DNA from: JAJDAN01 sp046583095
Lineage (GTDB): Bacteria; Myxococcota_A; UBA9160; UBA4427
Direction: 5' to 3'
NCBI GenBank assembly: GCA_046583095.1
Contig: JAYGDB010000105.1
Span: 1 to 31,021, forward strand
DNA length: 31,021 nt
A program made the position numbers and the translations under genes. This document shows, in pieces, positions 14,740 through 21,905 of the stretch; position 1 is the stretch's first letter, and each line of letters begins with the position of its first letter. The notes below the pieces were generated by a model that did no database searches, was not told the DNA's origin, and worked only from the letters and a program-made list of their open reading frames with translations.

Positions 14740-15534
14740 TCAGCGAGCCCGCGCCCGTAGCAGCGCACTGGGGATGCCAACCGACACGATCCGGTCCGGC
14801 TCGGTCATGATCGCAAAGGCCTCGCGTACTGCCTCCGGGGCACCTCCGAGCAGGTGTCGGAGCTGCGCGACCTCCATCTCGGGGGCGCCGATCCGCACGA
14901 CCCAGTCTTCGAAGTCCTGCTCGAGCATCCACTCTCCGAGCATCTCCGAGCGCAAGCCCACCTCGGCGAGCATCTCCTGCCACTGGGACCTCGTGTAGTT
15001 GCGAACGTGCGAGGGGTCACGCAGCAGTTCGAAGGTGTTGAAGAACGTGTCCAGAGCTGCCTCCTCGGGCGCCATCGAGTCTTCGAGGAGAAACGTGCCT
15101 GCTGGCTGCATGACGCGGGCCACTTCGCCGACGAATGCCCGGACATCCTGGAAGTGGTGTGCACACAGGCGGGACGTCACGAAGTCGAAGCTGTCGTCGG
15201 GATAGGGGAGTGCCTCCGCGTCGCCCAGCTGGCAGTGGATGTTCGTGAGTCCGCGTGCGCGCGCGCCACGCTCGACCTGTTCGAGCATCTCCTGCGTGAG
15301 GTCGAGCGCTTCGACCTTGGCGATGCGCGGTGCAAACGCGAAGGCGGTGTGCCCGGCGCCCGTCCCGATGTCGAGTAGGCGTCCCGGATGGGCAGTATCC
15401 AAGCCCGACGCCACCAGCATGGCTTCGAGATCGGGTCCGCCGACATGAGTGGCGCTGACGGCGTAACTCGCTGCAGCTCTGCCGAAGGTCTGTCGAACGG
15501 TGTCCTTGGGGCTCGAGGTCGTGTCTCTGCTCAT
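14740..15534 (-). CDS. UbiE-type SAM-dependent methyltransferase
   Basis: 264 residues from ATG 15534. Motif I LLDIGTGAGHTAFAF, the acidic post-I residue in VEALDLTQEM, the GDAEALPYPDDSFDFV block and HHFQDVRAFVGEVARVMQPAG make a complete class I methyltransferase of the UbiE/Methyltransf_11 type. The C-terminal 110 residues (helical, with DWVVRIGAPEMEV) resemble small-molecule C- or O-methyltransferases. It is the first gene of the leftward DUF455/ATP-grasp operon. The 123-base gap to the divergent TetR gene holds two KstR-like operators, so the operon may be under that regulator. Confidence 0.88.
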   Translation of the reverse strand: MSRDTTSSPKDTVRQTFGRAAASYAVSATHVGGPDLEAMLVASGLDTAHPGRLLDIGTGAGHTAFAFAPRIAKVEALDLTQEMLEQVERGARARGLTNIHCQLGDAEALPYPDDSFDFVTSRLCAHHFQDVRAFVGEVARVMQPAGTFLLEDSMAPEEAALDTFFNTFELLRDPSHVRNYTRSQWQEMLAEVGLRSEMLGEWMLEQDFEDWVVRIGAPEMEVAQLRHLLGGAPEAVREAFAIMTEPDRIVSVGIPSALLRARAR

Positions 15535-15629
15535 CCGGGGATTCCAGGCGGGACTCGCGAGCGTAGACAGTATCGACGCCCATGTCTCCGCTGCTGCGCG
15601 AGCCCGAGTTTACGAGGCTCGGCGGCAAC

Positions 15630-15643
15630 TGAAACGTGTTTCA
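15630..15643. promoter_or_regulatory. KstR-like operator, copy 1
   Basis: TGAAACGTGTTTCA, an inverted repeat TGAAAC-GT-GTTTCA. It fits the 14-base pattern TnnAACnnGTTnnA described for the actinobacterial cholesterol regulator KstR. An identical copy follows 22 bases downstream, about two helical turns, on the same face of the DNA. Located in the gap between the methyltransferase operon and the TetR gene. Confidence 0.75.
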
Positions 15644-15651
15644 TTCTGGGG

Positions 15652-15665
15652 TGAAACGTGTTTCA
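15652..15665. promoter_or_regulatory. KstR-like operator, copy 2 (overlaps the TetR start codon)
   Basis: Second exact copy of TGAAACGTGTTTCA. Bases 15658-15660 are the GTG taken as the regulator's start codon, so repressor bound here would block its own expression. The same motif with two changes at one end recurs at 21527-21540. Confidence 0.75.
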
Positions 15666-16311
15666 ATACCGCCCCCGAACGCGGACGAGGCTGGTGGAAG
15701 AGCGCGCGAGACGCATTGTCGAGACTGCCGTCGAACTGGCCGAGAAGGGCGGCTTCGAGGCGGTGCGCTTGCGGGACGTCGCGTCCCACGCCGAAGTAGC
15801 GCTCGGGACGTTGTACCGTCGCTTCCGCAGCAAGGAAGACGTGCTGATCGCCGCCTTCGAGTTGGAGGCCGAGGAACTCGAGCGTCGCGTCGCGCAGCGT
15901 CCGCCTCGGGGCGAGGATCCGATCGAGCGGGTGTCCAAGTTCTTCGGCCAGGCGACCCGGGGTTTGCTCCGCCGCCCCAACCTGGCGCGCGCACTGCTGA
16001 AAGCAGTCGTCGGAGGCGACGCGGAACTCGCGAAGCGGACGGCCGCCTTCCACGGCCGCGTGCACGCGATGGTGGTGGCGAGTATCCGGGGCCCGAAGGG
16101 GACGGGACACAACTTCACAGAGCCTGAGGCGGCGCAGGCCAACATCGACGAGCGCGCCCTCGCGGAGACGCTCACGCGGATGTGGTTCTCTCTCCTCCTC
16201 GGCTGGTCGGGGGGACTCTACGGACAGGCGACCGTGATCGAGGAAATGAGCCAGTGTGTCGAGCTGATCTTGCTCGGTGCGGAGCAGCGCAATGCGCGGA
16301 GAGCTGGCTGA
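15658..16311 (+). CDS. TetR-family regulator, KstR-like
   Basis: 217 residues. The N-terminal helix-turn-helix (about 20-62) reads RIVETAVELAEKGGFEAV, VASHAEVALGTLYRRF and RSKEDVL, closely like KstR of mycobacteria (KGGYEAV, VGTLYRYFPSK), and the later MWFSLLLGWSGG resembles KstR's ligand-domain helix. KstR represses sterol catabolism and is released by a steroid acyl-CoA. GTG 15658 lies inside one operator; GTG 15694 is an alternative start leaving a complete DNA-binding domain. Two operators overlap or precede the gene, suggesting autorepression. It is followed after 42 bases by a thiolase and then an SDR, likely one operon. Orthology to KstR is inferred from family resemblance plus operator match. 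Confidence 0.88.
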   Translation: MFQYRPRTRTRLVEERARRIVETAVELAEKGGFEAVRLRDVASHAEVALGTLYRRFRSKEDVLIAAFELEAEELERRVAQRPPRGEDPIERVSKFFGQATRGLLRRPNLARALLKAVVGGDAELAKRTAAFHGRVHAMVVASIRGPKGTGHNFTEPEAAQANIDERALAETLTRMWFSLLLGWSGGLYGQATVIEEMSQCVELILLGAEQRNARRAG

Positions 16312-16353
16312 AGCGTCTCCGGACATGGCGCTCGACAGAAAGGAGAACACAAC

Positions 16354-17529
16354 GTGACCGAGGCAGTGATCGTCGAAGCTCTCCGCACTCCCATCGCACG
16401 CGGGAAGCCGGGCAAGGGGGATCTGAGCGGCTTCCATCCGGCGAGCCTGCTCGCCAAGATCCAGTTCGGCCTGGTCGAGAGAGCCGGGATCGATCCCAGG
16501 GACGTCGACCAGATCATCGGTGGCTGTGTGACGCAAGCCGGCGAACAGTCGGGCAACGTCGTCCGCCACGCCTGGCTCTCCCAGGGCGAACTCTACGAGG
16601 TCGGCGCGACGACCATCGACGCGCAGTGTGGCTCGGGACAACAGGCCAACAACCTGATCTCGGCGATGATCCGCGCGGGCAGCATCGACGTCGGGATCGG
16701 TTGTGGCATCGAGGTGATGAGCCACGTTGGCCTCGGCGCGAACGTGATGAACGGCCCGGGCTTCTTCCAGCCGGCGGAGTGGCCGTGGGATTCTTCGCCG
16801 GACCAGTTCTCGACGGTCGAGCGAATCGTGGAGAACCGCGGCATCACCCGGGGTCAGGTCGACGAGTTCGCGCTTCGTTCCCAGCAGCGTGCCAAGCAGG
16901 CCCGAGACGAGGGACGCTTCAAGAACGAGATCCTGCCCATCGAAGCACCGGTGCTCGGTGAGGATGGCCAGCCCACGGGCGAGTCCCACCTCGTCGAGCA
17001 CGACCAGGGCATCCGGGAGACGACTCTCGAAGGCCTGTCCCAACTGAATCCGGTGATCGAGGGTGGGGTGCACACGCCGGGGAATGCCTCGCAGATTTCG
17101 GACGGCGCCGCCGGCTTGCTCTGGATGAGCGCCGAAAAGGCGAAGCACTACGGTTTGAAGCCGCGCGCTCGGATCGTCTCGGACGTGCTCGTCGGCTGCG
17201 ATCCCTACTACCTGCTCGACGGTCCCGTTGATGCGACGAAGAAGATCCTGGACAGGAGCGGGATGAGCCTGAACGACATCGACCTCTTCGAGGTCAACGA
17301 AGCGTTTGCGGCCGTCGTGCTTTCGTGGATGCAGGTCTACGAGCCCGACGTCGACAAGGTCAACGTCAACGGCGGTGCGATCGCCCTCGGGCACCCTGTG
17401 GGTGCCACGGGCTCGCGGCTGATCGTGACGGCCCTCCACGAGCTCGAGCGACAAGACAAGACCACCGCCTACATCAGTATGTGTTGCGGCGCCGCCGTCG
17501 GCACGGGAACCATCATCGAGCGCATCTAG
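16354..17529 (+). CDS. Acetyl-CoA C-acyltransferase (thiolase)
   Basis: 391 residues from GTG 16354, with AAAGGAG upstream. A complete thiolase: the acyl-accepting Cys92 in QCGSGQ, NEAFA near 315, GHPVGATGSR with His347, and the second catalytic Cys in SMCCGAAVGTG (Cys377, with Cys378 beside it; most thiolases have C-x-G-G-G). It cleaves 3-ketoacyl-CoA to acetyl-CoA and a shortened acyl-CoA at the end of a beta-oxidation turn. It lies between the KstR-like regulator and an MFE-2-like SDR, and resembles thiolases such as FadA5 used on sterol side chains. The substrate is inferred from context. Confidence 0.93.
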   Translation: MTEAVIVEALRTPIARGKPGKGDLSGFHPASLLAKIQFGLVERAGIDPRDVDQIIGGCVTQAGEQSGNVVRHAWLSQGELYEVGATTIDAQCGSGQQANNLISAMIRAGSIDVGIGCGIEVMSHVGLGANVMNGPGFFQPAEWPWDSSPDQFSTVERIVENRGITRGQVDEFALRSQQRAKQARDEGRFKNEILPIEAPVLGEDGQPTGESHLVEHDQGIRETTLEGLSQLNPVIEGGVHTPGNASQISDGAAGLLWMSAEKAKHYGLKPRARIVSDVLVGCDPYYLLDGPVDATKKILDRSGMSLNDIDLFEVNEAFAAVVLSWMQVYEPDVDKVNVNGGAIALGHPVGATGSRLIVTALHELERQDKTTAYISMCCGAAVGTGTIIERI

Positions 17530-17552
17530 CGCCAGAGACGAGAGGAGCGGAC

Positions 17553-18467
17553 ATGTCGGTATTGGATGGAAAGGTCGCCGTCGTCACCGGTGCGGCCAAC
17601 GGACTCGGCCGCGCGGAGGCGATCTACCTGGCAAGCCAGGGCGCGCGGGTGGTCGTCAGCGATATCGGCGCGAATCGCGACGGCGAAGGCCGCACCGACG
17701 AGGCCGCCCAGGAAGTCGTGGATCTCATTCAGGAAGCGGGTGGCGAAGCCGTTGCGCACTGCGGCGATGTGGCCGACTGGGACGATTCGAAGGCGATGCT
17801 CCAGACCGCCCTCGATACCTGGGGCGATCTCCACATCCTCGTCAACAACGCGGGCTTCCTGCGCGACAAGACGGTGTTCGGAATGACCGAGGAGAACTGG
17901 GACGCGGTGATCCGGGTGCACCTCAAGGGCCATTTCTGCGGGATTCGCCACGCCGCCGAGTATTGGCGCAACGCCTCCAAGGCGAAGGGCGGGCCGGTTT
18001 ATGGCCGCATCATCAGCACGGCTTCGGAGGCGGCGCTGTTTTCGCCCGTCGGGCAGCCCAACTACGCCGCGGCGAAGAGCGCCATCATCGCGCTGACGAA
18101 TTCCGCCGCCCAGGGCTGTGTCCGCTACGGCGTCACCGCCAACACGATCATGCCGCGTGCGCGCACGCGGATGGTGGCCGTGGGAGACCTCGAGGCGGTG
18201 TTCGCGAAGCCCGAAGAGGGCTTTGACACCTTCTCGCCCGACAACGTCACACCCCTTGTCGGCTACCTCGCCTCGCCCGACTCCGCGAACATCTCGGGCA
18301 ATCTGTTCATCATTTGGGGCAAGTCCGTGACGGTCGTGCAGGCTCCACTGACCAATCTCGCCTACGAGACCGAGGCGGGCTGGACGCACGAGAGCATCGC
18401 GGGGGCGCTGGGCAAGCACTTCGAAGGCAAACAGCCGCTGGAAGAGAGCTTCTTCAACCGGCCCTAG
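17553..18467 (+). CDS. SDR, MFE-2/17-beta-HSD4-like 3-hydroxyacyl-CoA dehydrogenase
   Basis: 304 residues from ATG 17553 with GAGAGGAG upstream, 23 bases after the thiolase stop. Classical SDR motifs are TGAANGLG (12-19), NNAG (98-101), Ser158, and YAAAK (Tyr171, Lys175). The long loop after the third strand (VSDIGANRDGEGRTD) and the extended C-terminus of about 60 residues, ending in a helix and EESFFNRP, are typical of the peroxisomal multifunctional-enzyme type rather than FabG. With the thiolase it would carry out the third and fourth steps of a beta-oxidation cycle, 3-hydroxyacyl-CoA to 3-ketoacyl-CoA. Steroid hydroxyl oxidation is an alternative. Confidence 0.87.
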   Translation: MSVLDGKVAVVTGAANGLGRAEAIYLASQGARVVVSDIGANRDGEGRTDEAAQEVVDLIQEAGGEAVAHCGDVADWDDSKAMLQTALDTWGDLHILVNNAGFLRDKTVFGMTEENWDAVIRVHLKGHFCGIRHAAEYWRNASKAKGGPVYGRIISTASEAALFSPVGQPNYAAAKSAIIALTNSAAQGCVRYGVTANTIMPRARTRMVAVGDLEAVFAKPEEGFDTFSPDNVTPLVGYLASPDSANISGNLFIIWGKSVTVVQAPLTNLAYETEAGWTHESIAGALGKHFEGKQPLEESFFNRP

Positions 18468-18536
18468 CCCGTGACTTCCGGCGAGAGTCCATGGCCACAC
18501 CCGCATCGGTGCGCTGCCCTTCCGGGCTTTGTCATC

Positions 18537-19103
18537 TCAATCCTGCTTGGACAAATGCTCTTTCAGCCACTTCCCCGCCATCCTCTCGGCCTGGGCGATC
18601 TGGGCCTGGGTCATTTCCTTCTCGAGGATCTTCATGTTCGCGCGCGCACCTTCGCTGCCCTGTGAACTCGCAAGCTTCGTCCACATATGAGCGAGAACAG
18701 GGTCTCGTGCGACCCCTTCACCGACTCTGTACGCCGCCCCTAGATTGAACTGAGACCACACAACCCCCTGCTCCGCAGCCTTGCGATACCACTTCACCGC
18801 TTCGACGTCGTCTTCTGCGACACCGACACCGCTGTCGTACATCCAGCCCAAGTTGTGCTGAGAAAACGCATCCCCCTGCTCGGCCGCCTTGCGCCACCAC
18901 TTCATCGCTTCTGTCTTGTCTTCTGCGACATCCTCGCCGAATGCGTACATCAGCCCCAACTCGTACTGAGCCTCCGCGTCCCCGCTCTCCGCCATCCGCT
19001 TGGTCATCTCCAGCTCGCTACATCCCAAGACAAGCAGAGCCGACCCGACGACGAGCGAGATGCAGAGGCCAAGTTCCAGATTGATTCGACTTCGCTGATG
19101 CAT
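18537..19103 (-). CDS. Sel1-repeat lipoprotein
   Basis: 188 residues from ATG 19103. The signal peptide ends in LLVLGC, a good lipobox with Cys28. Three Sel1-like repeats (about 36-72, 73-108 and 109-145) follow the pattern AE-x-GDAEAQYELGLMYAFGE and WWRKAAEQGD, giving an alpha-solenoid for protein-protein contacts. The C-terminal tail is charged. It sits alone, opposite to the SDR and upstream of nothing on its strand, inside an otherwise metabolic cluster. The region looks less GC-rich than its neighbours, with codons such as ACA, TCT and AAA. A function in catabolism is not evident. Confidence 0.85.
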   Translation of the reverse strand: MHQRSRINLELGLCISLVVGSALLVLGCSELEMTKRMAESGDAEAQYELGLMYAFGEDVAEDKTEAMKWWRKAAEQGDAFSQHNLGWMYDSGVGVAEDDVEAVKWYRKAAEQGVVWSQFNLGAAYRVGEGVARDPVLAHMWTKLASSQGSEGARANMKILEKEMTQAQIAQAERMAGKWLKEHLSKQD

Positions 19104-19137
19104 CGCAATTGCCTTGATCTGGAAGGCGGGGGATTTC

Positions 19138-19146
19138 AGGATAGCA
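19138..19146 (-). promoter_or_regulatory. Possible extended -10 of the Sel1 lipoprotein gene
   Basis: TGCTATCCT on the minus strand fits the extended -10 form TGnTATnnT, 34 bases before ATG 19103. No good -35 is seen. Confidence 0.25.
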
Positions 19147-19186
19147 GTGGGTTCGAATCGGAGTCTCAGGTCGCGTCCCGCGTGTC

Positions 19187-20320
19187 TCAGGCCGCGGAGA
19201 TGATTCCGAGTTCCGCGATGCTTGCGCCGAGGCGTTGCAGTTGTTCTCGGGCGCAGCCGAGACTGTGCTCGAGCTGCGTGGACCAGATGAAGTAGCGGTG
19301 CAGCGGGTAGTCGACGTCGATCCCGATGCCCCCATGGAGGTGCTGACACGCATAGGCGGTGAACTGGCCGCCTTCGGAAGCCCAGTACTTGGCGACCTGG
19401 ATCGCGTTGTCGATGGCGGGACCCTCGCGCCCTTCGGCGAGGAACAGGGCGGCCTCGAGCAGCGTGAGCCGGATCGCCTCCATGTTGATGTAGGCGTCGC
19501 CGGCGCGCTGGTGGACTGCCTGGAAGCTGCCGATGGGGCGGTCGAACTGAAAGCGCTCCCGCGCGTACTCGGCGGTCATCTCCAGGGCCCGTTCTCCGAC
19601 CCCGAGTTGCACCGCACACAGGCCGATCGTCGCGCGGTCGGCAAGCCACTGGAGGGAAGTGCCGTCCAGGTCGGCGTCGCCGAGCGCTTCCGCGGCGGCG
19701 CCGTCGAGGTCGAGATGGGAGTAGGGCTGGCGATCGCAAGTCGTCTGGTCCTCGAGCTGGGCGCCAGGCGTTTTCGGGTCGAGGAGGAACAGCCCGGTCG
19801 TGCCGCCACTGCGCGCGGGGATCACGATCCGGTCGGCCAGGACTCCCGCCGGGACGAGGGTCTTCTCGCCCGTCAGCCGGAAGCCGTCCCCGTCGCTCAC
19901 GGCTTCGGTGGAGATGTCTTGGACGCCGGCTGCACCCAATTCGACGAGAGCACCAGTCAGGATGGTCTCCCCCGTCGCGACCTTCGGGAGCCATTCCTGC
20001 TTCTGTGTTTCGCTTCCGAAGCGGGCGATCGGGAGTGCGCCCAGGACGCAGGTCGGGAAGAGCGGTACCGGGGCCACGGCACGCCCGATCTCCTGCAGCA
20101 GCAGGCAGAGTTCGAGATAACCGAATTCGCTTCCACCGTAGGCCTCGGGGATGGCGAGGCCGAGCAGGTTCGAGCGTCCCAACTCCCCCCAGAGCTGCTC
20201 GTCGAAGACAGGCTGCTTCGCCTCGATGTCCTTCAGGCGCTCGTTCGTCGCAAGATCGCCAAGGATCTTACGAGCGAGTTCTCGCAGCTCGTTCTGTTCG
20301 TCCGTGTAAGAAAAGTCCAT
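19187..20320 (-). CDS. Acyl-CoA dehydrogenase, probable non-catalytic partner subunit
   Basis: 377 residues from ATG 20320; the longer open frame upstream overlaps the first dehydrogenase and is ignored. The fold is complete: N-terminal helices (DEQNELRELARKIL), PEAYGGSEFGY, a middle beta domain, and RFQFDRPIGSFQAV with the FAD-contacting Arg and Gln. QHLHGGIGIDVDYPLHRYF gives the FAD pyrophosphate region. The Glu of the helix-G position is Asp228 (LADRATIG), and there is no C-terminal EGT motif, so no obvious catalytic base. Adjacent to a second dehydrogenase with 5 bases between, this matches the alpha2beta2 dehydrogenases of steroid degradation (FadE28/FadE29 type), where active sites are completed by unlike subunits. 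Heteromer formation is inferred. Confidence 0.88.
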   Translation of the reverse strand: MDFSYTDEQNELRELARKILGDLATNERLKDIEAKQPVFDEQLWGELGRSNLLGLAIPEAYGGSEFGYLELCLLLQEIGRAVAPVPLFPTCVLGALPIARFGSETQKQEWLPKVATGETILTGALVELGAAGVQDISTEAVSDGDGFRLTGEKTLVPAGVLADRIVIPARSGGTTGLFLLDPKTPGAQLEDQTTCDRQPYSHLDLDGAAAEALGDADLDGTSLQWLADRATIGLCAVQLGVGERALEMTAEYARERFQFDRPIGSFQAVHQRAGDAYINMEAIRLTLLEAALFLAEGREGPAIDNAIQVAKYWASEGGQFTAYACQHLHGGIGIDVDYPLHRYFIWSTQLEHSLGCAREQLQRLGASIAELGIISAA

Positions 20321-20325
20321 CTCGT

Positions 20326-21504
20326 TCAACCTGTTTTGTAGTGCGGGAGTCCCATGCCGGCCATGGCGATGATGTCGCGTTGCACCTCGTTTGTGCCGCC
20401 GCCGAAGGTCAGGATCAGGCCGTTGCGGTAACTGCGATCCACCTGCCCCTCGAGGACGGCGCCGCGCGAGTCGCCCTGCAGGGTGGCTCGCGCGCCCAGC
20501 ACCTCGAGCAGCGTTCGGTAGCCCTCGATGTAGAGTTCGCTGCCGAAGACCTTGATGCAGGATGAATCGGCGGGCAGCAATTGCCCTTGAGTGGAAGCCC
20601 AGGCCTGCTTCCAGTTCATCAGCCGCAGCGCCTCGATCTTCGCGAAGACGCGGGCGAGGTTGCTCTGCACCCAGGGCAGGTCGATCACCTTGCCCTTGCC
20701 GTGCTTCGTCTCCGTCGCCCACTCCGTAACCTGGGTGAGCAAGCGGTTCATCGGGCCGACATTCGAGAGTGAGACGCGCTCGTGATTGAGCTGTCCGGTG
20801 ATCAGCGACCAGCCGTTGTTCTCGCCGCCGATCAGGGCGTCGAGGGGCACCTTCACGTCATCGTAGAAAGTGGCATTCGTGCGGACGCCGCCCATGGTAT
20901 GGATCGGCGAGATCTTGAAGCCGGGTGCTGTTACGGGCACGAGAAACATGGAGATGCCCTTGTGCTTCTTGGTATTCGGATCGGTCCGCGCGGCGAGCCA
21001 CACGTAGTCGGCGTAGTCGGCGAGGCTCGTCCACATCTTCTGGCCGTTGATCACCCACTCGTCGCCGATGCGGACGGCGCTCGTCTGCAGGCTCGCGAGA
21101 TCGGTGCCCGCGCCCGGCTCCGAGTAACCGATTGCGAAATGGACCTCGCCCTTCAGGATCTTCGGCAGGAAGGACTGCTTCTGCTCGTCGCTTCCGAAGC
21201 GCATGATCGTCGGTCCGACCGTACCGAGGGTGAGGAAGGGCAGGGGAAAGCCCGCGGTCTGCACCTCGTCGGCGAAGATGTACTGATCGATCAGGGAGCG
21301 ACCCTGTCCTCCATACTCCGTCGGCCAGCCCACGCCGAGCAGGCCGTCGCTGCCCATCTGCTTGAGCGCCTTGCGGTACAGCGGCCCACCGCCCTCTCCG
21401 CTGCTGTGGAGCTCGTGGAGGAGCTCGTCGGTCATCATCTCGTCGAAGTAGGTCCGGATTTCGGCTCGGAACTTCTTCTGTTCGGGGGTGAAGTCGAGGA
21501 TCAT
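20326..21504 (-). CDS. Acyl-CoA dehydrogenase, probable catalytic subunit
   Basis: 392 residues from ATG 21504, with CGGAG 8 bases upstream. Family motifs are PTEYGGQGRS, AIGYSEPGAGTDLASL (about 124-139), WVINGQKMWTS and the C-terminal FGGGTNEVQRDIIA. The usual loop Glu before GT is Gly here, but Glu242 in LNHERVSL lies at the helix-G position used as catalytic base in isovaleryl- and long-chain-type enzymes. It introduces the alpha-beta double bond in an acyl-CoA, transferring electrons to FAD and then ETF. It resembles FadE29-like proteins. First gene of the dehydrogenase pair; a KstR-like operator lies 23 bases upstream of its start. Confidence 0.9.
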   Translation of the reverse strand: MILDFTPEQKKFRAEIRTYFDEMMTDELLHELHSSGEGGGPLYRKALKQMGSDGLLGVGWPTEYGGQGRSLIDQYIFADEVQTAGFPLPFLTLGTVGPTIMRFGSDEQKQSFLPKILKGEVHFAIGYSEPGAGTDLASLQTSAVRIGDEWVINGQKMWTSLADYADYVWLAARTDPNTKKHKGISMFLVPVTAPGFKISPIHTMGGVRTNATFYDDVKVPLDALIGGENNGWSLITGQLNHERVSLSNVGPMNRLLTQVTEWATETKHGKGKVIDLPWVQSNLARVFAKIEALRLMNWKQAWASTQGQLLPADSSCIKVFGSELYIEGYRTLLEVLGARATLQGDSRGAVLEGQVDRSYRNGLILTFGGGTNEVQRDIIAMAGMGLPHYKTG

Positions 21505-21526
21505 GCACGGCTCCGTTTCGCCAGAG

Positions 21527-21540
21527 TGAAACGTGTTCTA
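21527..21540. promoter_or_regulatory. KstR-like operator between the dehydrogenases and the ferredoxin
   Basis: TGAAACGTGTTCTA. The first 11 bases are identical to the two operators at the TetR gene, and it fits TnnAACnnGTTnnA completely. It sits 23 bases before the minus-strand dehydrogenase start and 133 bases before the ferredoxin ATG, so it could control both directions. Confidence 0.7.
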
Positions 21541-21673
21541 CCTCGGCGATTCTGGCGCGTGCCCGTGCGAATGTCCACTCGCGCAGGAGTCGGGATGCGA
21601 TACTGTCGGCTGGCCCGTTGGCAGAGAGATGGGGTAAGCCCCTTCAACACACGCGGAAAGTGAGGAACACCCG

Positions 21674-21868
21674 ATGAAGATCGTCGTCGACTACGACCTG
21701 TGTGAAGCCAATGCACTCTGCATGGAGGCGGCCCCCGAGGTCTTTCGTGTCGAGGAAGACGATACGCTCACGATCCTGCTCGAAGAACCGGGTGAAGAAC
21801 TGCGCTCGAAGGTGGAAGAGGCGGCGCGTCTCTGTCCGCGGCAGGCGATCCTTGTAACGGAGTCGTGA
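21674..21868 (+). CDS. Small three-cysteine ferredoxin, P450-partner type
   Basis: 64 residues from ATG 21674, with GTGAGGA upstream. Cysteines at 10, 16 and 54 in the pattern C-x5-C...CP, with the APEVF motif after the second, match the [3Fe-4S] (or C-x-x-x-hybrid) ferredoxins that feed cytochromes P450 in actinobacteria. The middle of the first motif is CEANALC; many members have Gly-His there. It would shuttle single electrons in the cytoplasm. No P450 is in the window, so its partner must lie elsewhere, or it may serve the nearby dehydrogenases. It is divergent from the dehydrogenase pair across a 169-base gap with an operator. Confidence 0.9.
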   Translation: MKIVVDYDLCEANALCMEAAPEVFRVEEDDTLTILLEEPGEELRSKVEEAARLCPRQAILVTES

Positions 21869-21905
21869 CGTCACGCGGCCGACGCCCCTGTTCGAATGTC
21901 TGCGT

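Noticed and set aside
13499..14998. 499-codon plus-strand frame across the ATP-grasp and DUF455 genes
   Set aside because: Arg-rich low-complexity translation, while the minus frames hold conserved metal and ATP motifs and coupled starts.
15610..17454. 614-codon minus-strand frame opposite the TetR and thiolase genes
   Set aside because: Rich in Arg, Glu, Asp and Val without motifs; the plus strand encodes complete TetR and thiolase proteins with ribosome binding sites.
20325..20338. Fourth operator-like site TTCAACCTGTTTTG
   Set aside because: It fits TnnAACnnGTTnn but not the final A, and lies in the end of the first dehydrogenase gene within an operon, where an operator is unlikely.
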